NCBI GenBank assembly: GCA_002482525.1
Contig: DLGC01000012.1
Location: 1-11,885, forward strand
Source of the DNA: Propionibacteriaceae bacterium UBA7704
GTDB taxonomy: Bacteria; Actinomycetota; Actinomycetes; Propionibacteriales; Propionibacteriaceae
Length of the DNA: 11,885 nucleotides
Direction of reading: 5' to 3'
Shown: one piece after another, positions 1 through 6,341 of the stretch
How the letters are laid out: the number at the start of each line of letters is the position of its first letter
How positions within the stretch are numbered: the first letter of the stretch is position 1
Position numbers and translations under genes: made by a program
The notes under the pieces: generated by a model
What the model was told of the DNA's origin: nothing
The model's input: the letters and a program-made list of their open reading frames with translations, nothing else
Databases searched by the model: none

Positions 1-31
1 GACGCTGCGCGTCCTCCTCAACCAGCCGAAG
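1..31 (-). repeat. Actinobacterial intergenic repeat, left copy cut by the window edge
   Basis: Read on the - strand, these bases give CTTCGGCTGGTTGAGGAG followed by a short GC-rich arm ending in GCGTC. The first 18 nt match the copy at the right end of the window (11834-11851) at 17 of 18 positions, and both copies end their arm with GCGTC. Bases 1-13 form a perfect small hairpin, GACGC-TGC-GCGTC. From memory, sequences of the type GGTTGAGG...GTCTCGAAACC are scattered in intergenic regions of many high-GC actinobacteria. The outer part with the TCGAAACC box would lie just outside the window. Confidence 0.6.
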
Positions 32-54
32 GGCAGAGAAAGCAGGGAGCGCTG

Positions 55-92
55 TTTTCGAGACGGACACCTCGGTGCTCCGCAACTCGCGG
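55..92 (-). repeat. Possible degenerate second copy of the same intergenic repeat
   Basis: On the + strand this reads TTTTCGAGACGGAC, then a diverged middle, then GCTCCGCAACTCGCGG. The first part resembles the TTTCGAGACG arm of the repeat at 11842-11876. The last part resembles the CTCCTCAACC arm with substitutions. The order and spacing of the two arms fit a decayed copy lying next to the left-edge copy. The match is by eye and imperfect. Confidence 0.3.
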
Positions 93-206
93 AAACGCGG
101 CTCATTGATGGCATTTGACTAGGTTGGGCACGCCACAACCGCCGCTCTGGCCTTAATCTGGGCTCAGCCCCATTTCGAGAACAGTCCGAACCGGTAGGGA
201 GAACCT

Positions 207-1550
207 GTGAGCAACGACGATCAGCAGCCAGCAGTGAATCCGCCTTCCGGTTCGAACCCCGGGCCGGCCAGCCCCCTCTCACGCCCCGGACCCGGCGCGA
301 TGCCGCCGCCCGGCCCCACTCAGCCGTCGCCGACCGGAGCGCCCGGCGCCGGTCCGGCGCAACCGCCATCCCAGTCCTATCCGTCGGCACCGCAGCCCTA
401 TTCGGTGTCGCCCCAGCCCGGGGCGACACCGCCGCCGTACCCGGGACCGAACCAGCCCTACCCGAACCAGTCCTACCCTGGTGCGGGCTACCCCGGCCAG
501 CCCTACGGCACGCAGCCCAATCCCGGCCAGGCCTACCTGCCACCGCCAGGTGCAATGCCGGGCCAGCCGCCCTCCGGCGCGGCGCCCAAACGCAGCAACA
601 AGACCATCTTGCTGATCGGGGCTGCGGTCGTCGCGGTCATCATCGTGATTGCGGTGATCGTGGTGATGCTGCCCAAGGCCGGCATCACCGATCCATCCGG
701 CGGCGGCGGAATCCCCGAGCCGGCCAAGACCGGGACCGAAGCGGTGCAGGGCTACCTCGAAGCCTTGGCCGCGGGCAATGCCGCCGCGGCCTTGAGCTAC
801 GCCGAACAGGAGCCTGCAGACACCAGCCTGCTCACCGACGAGGTCCTCGCCGCTTCGAACGCGGTCACGCCAATCACCGAGATCGAGGTGGCCGAGCCCG
901 CCAACGATTACTCACCGATCACAGCCAGTTACCTGCTCGGCGATCAGACCGTCAGTACCCAGTTCTACGCCAGCAACGCCTCGGGCTCCTGGAAGCTGGA
1001 GAGCATCACTCGCGACATCGGGATTGCCGACATGAACGGGATTGCGCTGACCATCAACGGCGCACCGGTCCAGGACACTCGCATCACGCTCTTCCCGGGC
1101 AGCTACTCCCTGGTGCCGACGAACAGCCTCTACGTCGTTGACGGCGGTGCCTTCGTCGTCACCTCACCGCAGGACCTCACCAGCTACACCATGCAGCTGG
1201 ACATCAGCTCCACCGGTCAGCAGAAGCTGCGCACAGCCGCCCAAGCCCATCTCAAGGCCTGCCTGAAGCAGACCAGCCTCGCACCCAAGGGATGCGGCTT
1301 CCGTATCCGGGCCAACGGCACCGGTGCGGTGAAGGCCAAGTGGTCGATCAGTTCAGGCAAGAACGCGATGAAGAACGCCAAGTTCCGCCTCGACCTGGCC
1401 GATCCGTCCCGGGCATCGGCATACACCACAGTGGGCCTCACCGTGAAGGGCTACAACAAGAGTGGCAGCTACGTCGGCCGAGGCGTGGGGTCGATCTTCA
1501 GAGCCAACGGGAACTTGAGCGCCAACCCGATCACCGTCACTTTCGAATAG
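207..1550 (+). CDS. Proline-rich single-pass membrane protein with extracytoplasmic domain, function unknown
   Basis: I do not recognise a named family. Residues 1-127 are a low-complexity Pro/Gly/Gln/Tyr-rich segment with loose PNQPYP / PGQPYG-type repeats and no charged core. A KR pair (128-129) precedes one hydrophobic helix at about 133-154. A Gly linker follows, then a domain of about 290 residues that should lie outside the cell. Its first part (about 175-265) looks like the NTF2/DUF4878-type domains often found after such anchors (inference). The second part has just two cysteines, C352 and C363, ten residues apart, which could form a disulfide. Start: GTG at 207 with AGGGAG at 196-201, 5 nt upstream. 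A cytosolic Pro-rich tail with a single helix and an exported domain is a common actinobacterial cell-envelope architecture. The gene stands alone and converges on the - strand block. Confidence 0.85.
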   Translation: MSNDDQQPAVNPPSGSNPGPASPLSRPGPGAMPPPGPTQPSPTGAPGAGPAQPPSQSYPSAPQPYSVSPQPGATPPPYPGPNQPYPNQSYPGAGYPGQPYGTQPNPGQAYLPPPGAMPGQPPSGAAPKRSNKTILLIGAAVVAVIIVIAVIVVMLPKAGITDPSGGGGIPEPAKTGTEAVQGYLEALAAGNAAAALSYAEQEPADTSLLTDEVLAASNAVTPITEIEVAEPANDYSPITASYLLGDQTVSTQFYASNASGSWKLESITRDIGIADMNGIALTINGAPVQDTRITLFPGSYSLVPTNSLYVVDGGAFVVTSPQDLTSYTMQLDISSTGQQKLRTAAQAHLKACLKQTSLAPKGCGFRIRANGTGAVKAKWSISSGKNAMKNAKFRLDLADPSRASAYTTVGLTVKGYNKSGSYVGRGVGSIFRANGNLSANPITVTFE

Positions 1551-1552
1551 CC

Positions 1553-1572
1553 CCCGCCCCAAAAAAGGCGGG
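1553..1572. terminator. Stem-loop between convergent genes
   Basis: CCCGCC (1553-1558) pairs with GGCGGG (1567-1572) around an 8-nt loop containing six A residues. It lies exactly in the gap between the stop of the + strand gene (1550) and the stop of the - strand phosphatase (1573). No U-tract follows on either strand, so it would be a non-canonical terminator at best; the position is the main argument. Confidence 0.4.
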
Positions 1573-2178
1573 CTAGTGACGGTTGTAGGCGACGAGGCGC
1601 CACCACGGATCGCCCGGACGCATCACCGCCCAGTGACAGTTGCCCAGCCCGCCGAAGCGGCGGACATCGGGGTAGGCCAAGCCGATCAGCAGCATCGCCG
1701 CCACCCGCGTGGTCAATCCATGACCGACCACCAGGAGAGTGTCCTCAGAGTTCGCCGCAGCCGCATGCTCCAGCAAGGCGTCGGCTACTCGACGTCCGGC
1801 CCCGGTCGCGGTCTCACCGGTCGCGGAGTGTTGGATATCGCGCCCCTCGGTGATCGGCGTCCAATGTTCGGGGTCGCTGGCCGCGATCTCCGCATGCGTC
1901 AGCCCTTCCCACAGCCCCACGTTGATCTCACGCAGCCGCGCATCGAAGGCCACCGGCAGTGCCAGCCGTTCACCAAGAACCGTCGCGGTCGCCGCCGCCC
2001 GCTGCAGATCGGAGCTCACGATGGCGGTGATGCCCTCGACGGCGAGTGCGTCGGCGGCCTGACGGGCCTGATCCATTCCGGTGTCATTCAGCGGAATATC
2101 GGCGCTGCCCTGAAACCGTCCGGCATCATTCCAGTCCGTTTGCCCATGCCGCAGCAGCAGCACCCGAGCAGCGGTCAT
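1573..2178 (-). CDS. Histidine phosphatase family protein (phosphoglycerate mutase-like)
   Basis: A 201-aa member of the histidine phosphatase superfamily. Residues 8-15 carry the LLRHGQTD signature with the phosphohistidine H11 flanked by R10. Further active-site residues fit R60 (SSDLQR), the acid E84 (REINVGLWEG) and the second histidine H153 in VVGHG. The order is that of cofactor-dependent mutases and small-molecule phosphatases. It sits directly after rsfS and its ATG overlaps the rsfS stop (ATGA, 4 nt), so it is the last gene of nadD-rsfS-phosphatase. In M. tuberculosis the gene in this position (Rv2419c, gpgP) encodes glucosyl-3-phosphoglycerate phosphatase. That activity is a plausible inference here, but the superfamily is too broad to assign a substrate from sequence. 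All catalytic residues look intact. Confidence 0.93.
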   Translation of the reverse strand: MTAARVLLLRHGQTDWNDAGRFQGSADIPLNDTGMDQARQAADALAVEGITAIVSSDLQRAAATATVLGERLALPVAFDARLREINVGLWEGLTHAEIAASDPEHWTPITEGRDIQHSATGETATGAGRRVADALLEHAAAANSEDTLLVVGHGLTTRVAAMLLIGLAYPDVRRFGGLGNCHWAVMRPGDPWWRLVAYNRH

Positions 2179-2555
2179 CGACGCTCGTCCATCACGTCCA
2201 GATCACCCAGATCGATAGCCGGGCAGTCCTTCCACAGCTTCTCCAGCGCATACAGCACCCGCTCCTCGTGGTGTTGCACATGCACCACAATGTCGAGATA
2301 GTCCAGCAGCACCCACCGGTTCTCGCGGCTGCCTTCGCGGCGCACCGGCTTGCGCCCGATGGCCAGCAACGCCTCCTCGACACCATCGATGACCGCACCC
2401 ACCTGGCGCTCATTGGAAGCGGTCAGAATCAGGAAGACGTCGGTGATGGCCAGCCGCTCAGACACGTCGAAGGCGACCGGGTCGGTGGCCTTCTTGGCCA
2501 GGCCGGCGGCAGCCGCGAGCCGGGCGAGCTCGACAGCTTCAGGTGTTGCACTCAC
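2175..2555 (-). CDS. rsfS: Ribosomal silencing factor RsfS (Iojap/DUF143)
   Basis: A 126-aa protein of typical RsfS length. RsfS binds ribosomal protein L14 on the 50S subunit and blocks joining with 30S, damping translation in poor nutrient conditions. Recognisable family features are DVSERLAITDVFLILTASNERQV (residues 30-52) and the conserved WVLLDYLDIVVHV stretch (81-93) followed by the HHEER..Y.LE..W segment (95-108). The start is GTG at 2555, inside the nadD stop (GTGA, 4-nt overlap), and the end overlaps the phosphatase start in the same way. The three genes are therefore almost certainly translated together. nadD-rsfS adjacency is widely conserved in bacteria, which supports both assignments. 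Confidence 0.96.
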   Translation of the reverse strand: MSATPEAVELARLAAAAGLAKKATDPVAFDVSERLAITDVFLILTASNERQVGAVIDGVEEALLAIGRKPVRREGSRENRWVLLDYLDIVVHVQHHEERVLYALEKLWKDCPAIDLGDLDVMDERR

Positions 2556-3199
2556 TGATTGTCTCCGTTGCGGTAGAGGCCACGCTTGGCGATGTATTGC
2601 ACGATGCCGTCCGGCACCAGGTACCAGATCGGCATCCGCTGCCCGACTCGCTCCCGGCAGGCCGTGGAGCTGATCGACAGCGCAGGCACCTCCAGCAGGG
2701 TCACTTTGTTCTCCGGCAGGTGCGCGATGTCGTCGGCACCGAGTTTCACACCCGGCCGCGACACCCCGACGAAGTGGGCCAGATCGAACAGTTCCTCGGC
2801 ACCCTTCCAGGTGAGGATCTTGCTCAATGCGTCGGCACCGGTGATGAAGAACAGTTCGACCTCGGGTCCGCGAGCAGCACGAATATCGCGCAGAGTGTCG
2901 ACGGTGTAGGTGGGCCCGGGGCGTTCGATGTCGACCCGGCTGACCGAAAACCGTGGGTTGGAGGCGGTCGCGATCGTCGTCATGAGATAGCGATCCTCCG
3001 GCTGAGAGACCTTCTTACCGGCCTTCTGCCAGGGCTGTCCGGTGGGGACGAAGACCACCTCATCAAGGTTGAAGCGGGCTTGCACCTCGCTGGCGGCAAC
3101 CAAGTGGCCATGATGGATCGGGTCGAAGGTGCCACCCATGACACCCAGGCGCATGCGACGAGTGCCGTCGTAGGACCAGTGGATCGGAGTCTCACTCAT
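2552..3199 (-). CDS. nadD: Nicotinate-nucleotide adenylyltransferase
   Basis: A 215-aa enzyme joining nicotinate mononucleotide and ATP into nicotinate adenine dinucleotide, the penultimate step of NAD synthesis; cytosolic. The nucleotidyltransferase signature GTFDPIHHGH is at residues 23-32, FITGADAL at 118-125, and the C-terminal ISST..RE motif at 176-183. The ATG at 3199 has an AGGG about 4 nt upstream. A second in-frame ATG at residue 16 (MRLGVMGG) lies closer to the conserved core but has no Shine-Dalgarno, so the longer form is preferred; a short N-terminal extension is normal for actinobacterial NadD. A 105-nt gap separates it from proA, with its own promoter candidate there. It leads the nadD-rsfS-phosphatase unit. 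Confidence 0.96.
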   Translation of the reverse strand: MSETPIHWSYDGTRRMRLGVMGGTFDPIHHGHLVAASEVQARFNLDEVVFVPTGQPWQKAGKKVSQPEDRYLMTTIATASNPRFSVSRVDIERPGPTYTVDTLRDIRAARGPEVELFFITGADALSKILTWKGAEELFDLAHFVGVSRPGVKLGADDIAHLPENKVTLLEVPALSISSTACRERVGQRMPIWYLVPDGIVQYIAKRGLYRNGDNQ

Positions 3200-3254
3200 C
3201 TGCCCTGGTTGGCCCTTTCCCGATTGGCGCCGCCCGGTTCGGACCGCTCAGCGG

Positions 3255-3263
3255 ATACTACCA
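3255..3263 (-). promoter_or_regulatory. Candidate extended -10 promoter for nadD-rsfS-phosphatase
   Basis: On the - strand the proA-nadD gap holds TGGTAGTAT, an extended -10 (TGn + TAnnnT) about 55 nt before the nadD ATG. I see no convincing -35 at 16-18 nt, which is compatible with an extended -10. The predicted leader would be about 48 nt. Confidence 0.4.
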
Positions 3264-3304
3264 ACCGCGCTGGGCCGCGTGCTGTTCCCGAGTCGGGGCA
3301 CCAT

Positions 3305-4546
3305 TCAGCCGCGCACCTGTCCCGCGCCGTCGACGATGTACTTCGTCGACGTCATCTCGGGCAGTCCCATCGGGCCGCGGGCATGCAGCTTCTGGGTGGA
3401 GATACCGATCTCGGCGCCGAAGCCGAACTCGCCGCCGTCGACGAAGCGCGACGAGGCATTGACCAAGACCGCTGCGGCATCCACTTCGGCGACGAACTTC
3501 TCGGCCGCGCGACGATCATCGGTCACGACGGTCTCCGAATGGCCAGTGGTGTAGCGCCGAATGTGAGCCAGTGCCGCATCGATATCGGGCACGATGTCGC
3601 AGGCCAGATCGAGCGAGAGGTACTCCGCCTCGAACTCCTCAGGACCGGCGGCGACCACCTCATCGGAGTAGCTCTGCACTGCCGGGGTTCCGTGCACCGT
3701 GACGCCGGCCTCGGCCAGCGCGGCCAGTGCCTTGGGCAGAAATGCCTCGGCGATATCGGCATGAACCAGCATCGTCTCGAGGGCGTTGCACACGCTGGGA
3801 CGCTGCACTTTGGCGTTCAGCATGATGCCCAGTGCCATGTCGATATCGGCGGCAGCATCCACATACAGATGGCAGTTGCCGGTGCCGGTCTCGATGACCG
3901 GCACGGTGGAGCCCTCGACGACCGCATTGATCAGCCCGGCCCCGCCGCGCGGAATCAGCACATCGACCAGGCCACGCGCCGCCATCATCTCGGCGGTGAC
4001 TGCGCGTCCGCCCGCCACCAGCTGCACGGCTTCGCGCGGCAGACCGGCCGCAGCCAAGCCGGCTTGCAGGGCAGCGGTGACCGCCAGATTGGAGTGCATC
4101 GCCGAACTCGAGCCCCGCAACAGGGCAGCATTGCCGGCCTTCAAGCAGATTCCGGCCGCGTCGGCGGTGACATTGGGCCGGGCCTCGTAAATGATGCCAA
4201 TCACTCCCAGCGGCACCCGCACCTGACGCACCCGCACCCCGTTGGGATTGTTCCAGCCGCGAATCACCTCACCAACAGGATCGGGCAAGTCGGCCAAGGC
4301 GCGCAGCCCATCGGCCATGCCGACAATACGGGCCGGAGTCAGCGTCAACCGATCTACCAGCGCATCACCTGTACCGGCCTGCCTCGCCGCGGCGACGTCG
4401 GCGGCATTCGCCGTCAAGACCGTGTCGGTGGCCGCCACCAGGGCGTCGGCCATGGCTGCCAGTGCCGCGTCCTTGGCCGCCCGGGAAAGCGTGGCCAGAG
4501 TCCGGCTGGCATCCTTGGCCAGGTGGGCTTGTTCGGCGAAGTTCAT
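3305..4546 (-). CDS. proA: Gamma-glutamyl phosphate reductase (glutamate-5-semialdehyde dehydrogenase)
   Basis: A 413-aa enzyme of the aldehyde dehydrogenase superfamily. It reduces gamma-glutamyl phosphate with NADPH to glutamate-5-semialdehyde, the second step of proline synthesis. Family features are GVIGIIYEARPNV (residues 114-126), RGSSSAMHSN (144-153), the catalytic cysteine C253 in SVCNALET, and the C-terminal GEFGFGAEIGISTQKLHARGPMGL region (372-395). Length is standard. Its partner proB lies upstream with one membrane-protein gene between. The ATG at 4546 is chosen because the protein aligns from MNFAEQ onward. No Shine-Dalgarno is visible, but a -10 hexamer lies 7 nt before the ATG, suggesting a leaderless transcript. 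Confidence 0.97.
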   Translation of the reverse strand: MNFAEQAHLAKDASRTLATLSRAAKDAALAAMADALVAATDTVLTANAADVAAARQAGTGDALVDRLTLTPARIVGMADGLRALADLPDPVGEVIRGWNNPNGVRVRQVRVPLGVIGIIYEARPNVTADAAGICLKAGNAALLRGSSSAMHSNLAVTAALQAGLAAAGLPREAVQLVAGGRAVTAEMMAARGLVDVLIPRGGAGLINAVVEGSTVPVIETGTGNCHLYVDAAADIDMALGIMLNAKVQRPSVCNALETMLVHADIAEAFLPKALAALAEAGVTVHGTPAVQSYSDEVVAAGPEEFEAEYLSLDLACDIVPDIDAALAHIRRYTTGHSETVVTDDRRAAEKFVAEVDAAAVLVNASSRFVDGGEFGFGAEIGISTQKLHARGPMGLPEMTSTKYIVDGAGQVRG

Positions 4547-4553
4547 GGCGCAC

Positions 4554-4559
4554 AGGATA
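4554..4559 (-). promoter_or_regulatory. Candidate leaderless promoter (-10) of proA
   Basis: On the - strand TATCCT is followed by exactly 7 nt and then the proA ATG, so transcription would begin at or next to the A of the start codon. This TAnnnT-to-start distance is the known arrangement of leaderless actinobacterial genes, and it fits the missing Shine-Dalgarno. No good -35 is seen. Confidence 0.45.
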
Positions 4560-4578
4560 CTTCGCGGGCGCGGTCGAA

Positions 4579-5214
4579 CTAGACCGGTTCAGGCAGCGGT
4601 TCCTTCGCAGCGGCAGCGAAGAAGGCTCGCAAGCCCAGCTTGCGCAACACCCACCACAGCAGATTGAAGGTCACCACGGTCAAATAGACCGAGGTTGCGA
4701 TCCCGGTGCCAATATCGGGGAGCAACCAGGCCCACGTACACCACAGCACCTGATTGACCACCCCCATCACCATGTACAGCGGCGAGACACCCGTGACGGA
4801 ATGGGAGCGAATCAGCGCCACAGTCTGCCCGATGTTGACCACAGTGCCCGGAATCATGATCGCCACACCGAAGGCTGCGCTTCCCACAGCAACATCCAGG
4901 CCGATGAGCACCGCAGCACCCAGCACACCGGGCGTCATCAGCCGCCACAGCGGACGCTGCAACTCGCGCGACAACAGCACCAGCATGGGCACCGTGGTGC
5001 CCAAGGCGAACACATTGGTCACAATCATGTTCCACTGGCCGAGCATGATGCCGTGGATGCCGAATCCCAGGTTCACAGCCAACAAGGCCTGCCAAGCGGG
5101 CACCGAGATCCCATGCACATCACGGGTGCGCAGCAGCCGGATGAGTTGTGGGACCCCCAGCGAGATGCCCGCTGCGGCCGCAGCCCAGCCGAGCACGGAT
5201 AGGTAGTCGATCAC
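4579..5214 (-). CDS. Two-repeat PQ-loop / SWEET-like membrane protein
   Basis: A 211-aa integral membrane protein with seven likely helices (about 4-24, 39-58, 63-83, 94-111, 113-133, 145-165, 168-190). Two related halves can be seen. The first is GVPQLIRLLRTRDVHGISV (residues 20-38), the second NIGQTVALIRSHSVTGVSP (127-145), each followed by an Asn-containing helix. This is the 3+1+3 layout of SWEET/PQ-loop transporters rather than the single three-helix unit of bacterial SemiSWEETs. The first motif keeps P22-Q23; in the second the proline is replaced by glycine (G129-Q130). Known PQ-loop proteins move sugars or amino acids; the substrate here cannot be told. Its GTG start overlaps the proB stop (GTGA), so it is co-translated with proB and ends 32 nt before proA. 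A role linked to proline or glutamate is possible but unproven. Confidence 0.8.
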   Translation of the reverse strand: MIDYLSVLGWAAAAAGISLGVPQLIRLLRTRDVHGISVPAWQALLAVNLGFGIHGIMLGQWNMIVTNVFALGTTVPMLVLLSRELQRPLWRLMTPGVLGAAVLIGLDVAVGSAAFGVAIMIPGTVVNIGQTVALIRSHSVTGVSPLYMVMGVVNQVLWCTWAWLLPDIGTGIATSVYLTVVTFNLLWWVLRKLGLRAFFAAAAKEPLPEPV

Positions 5215-6341
5215 GTCTTCTTGCGTCGTTTCACTATGAGGTCGTCGCGATGCACAACTTCGCGATCAAAGTGCTCGCCGAGGTTCTCGGCCAATTCGTG
5301 GGTGGTGTGTCCGATCATCGCGGGGAGTTCCTCGGAGTCGAAGTTGACCAGGCCACGCGCCACCACTTGGCCGCCTTCACTGATCAGCTTCACCGGGTCG
5401 CCGACGCCGAAATCGCCGCGTACCTCCAGGATTCCGGCCGGCAGCAAGGAAGCCTGCCTTTCGGTCACCGCCCGCACCGCGCCGGCGTCCAGCACCAGTT
5501 CGCCTTGGGTCACCGAGGCGTAGGCCAGCCACATCAGCTTGCGGGCACGCCGCTTCCCGGTGGGCAGGAACAAAGTGCCCGCCGGCGCCCCGGACAACAG
5601 TTCGGCGGCAGCCTCGGCCGCGCCCAACACGACCGGTATCCCCGAGGCGGTCGCAATGCGCGCGGCATGCAACTTGGTTTCCATACCGCCGGTACCGATT
5701 GCCGCACCGCCGCCGTTGGTATCGACATCCAGTTCGTCGATGTCGGCCACCAGCTCAACCTTCTGCGAACCGGGCCGTCCGGGCGGGGCGGTGTAGAGCG
5801 CGTCCACATCGCTGAGCAGCACCATCACGTCGGCCCCGACCAGGTGCGCGACCAGCGCAGCGAGCCGATCATTGTCACCAAACCGGATCTCGTGGGTGGC
5901 AACCGTGTCGTTCTCGTTGACGATCGGCACCACGCCCAACTCCAACAGGCGGGTGAAGGTGCGCAGCGCGTTGCGATAGTGGTCTTTGCGGGCCACATCT
6001 TCGACGGTCAGCAGCACTTGACCCACGGTGAGCCCGTGTCGGGCGAAATTGCGACCGTACTGGGCGACCAACAGGCTCTGCCCCACCGAGGCCGCAGCCT
6101 GCTTGCTGGCCAGATCCTGCGGCCGATGCTTCAGCTTCAACGGCTCCATTCCCGAAGCCATGGCGCCCGACGACACCAGCACCACGTCCTGACCGCGGGC
6201 CCGGACGGCCGCCAGCGCGTCAACCAGGGCCTCCAGCCGGGACGGGTCGAGGGCGCCACGGGAGTCGGTGAGGGCATTGGAGCCGACCTTCACCAGCAGT
6301 CGACGCGCGGCAGTGATCTGCTCGCGTCGCTGCTCACTCAC
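5211..6341 (-). CDS. proB: Glutamate 5-kinase
   Basis: A 376-aa enzyme phosphorylating glutamate to gamma-glutamyl phosphate, the committed and usually proline-inhibited step of proline synthesis. The amino-acid-kinase domain (about 12-260) shows KVGSN (18-22), VSSGA (56-60), NENDTV (142-147), FGDND (154-158) and GTGGMETKLHAA (216-227). A C-terminal PUA domain (about 280-360, starting near GELVLDAGA) gives the full-length two-domain form. The open frame runs far upstream to 6731, but everything before 6341 overlaps obgE in another frame and has no ProB similarity. The GTG at 6341 is preferred: GAGGAG lies 8 nt upstream (6350-6355), and this gives MSEQRREQITAARRLLVKVG. It overlaps the obgE stop by 8 nt and the PQ-loop start by 4 nt. 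Confidence 0.96.
   Translation of the reverse strand: MSEQRREQITAARRLLVKVGSNALTDSRGALDPSRLEALVDALAAVRARGQDVVLVSSGAMASGMEPLKLKHRPQDLASKQAAASVGQSLLVAQYGRNFARHGLTVGQVLLTVEDVARKDHYRNALRTFTRLLELGVVPIVNENDTVATHEIRFGDNDRLAALVAHLVGADVMVLLSDVDALYTAPPGRPGSQKVELVADIDELDVDTNGGGAAIGTGGMETKLHAARIATASGIPVVLGAAEAAAELLSGAPAGTLFLPTGKRRARKLMWLAYASVTQGELVLDAGAVRAVTERQASLLPAGILEVRGDFGVGDPVKLISEGGQVVARGLVNFDSEELPAMIGHTTHELAENLGEHFDREVVHRDDLIVKRRKKT

Noticed and set aside
35..119. Gln/Pro/Tyr-rich repeats of the first protein considered as a repeat array (residue positions 35-119 of the product)
   Set aside because: The units vary in length and sequence, and at DNA level they are ordinary codons of a proline-rich segment, not a tandem repeat or CRISPR array.
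1576..2301. + strand open frame opposite the phosphatase and rsfS
   Set aside because: Antisense shadow of two overlapping genes with intact catalytic motifs; no recognisable product.
2543..4582. Very long + strand open frame (679 codons) opposite nadD and proA
   Set aside because: It is antisense to two well-supported genes and rich in His/Arg/Gly/Gln, as expected from the complement of GC-biased codons. No recognisable domain or convincing ribosome-binding site.
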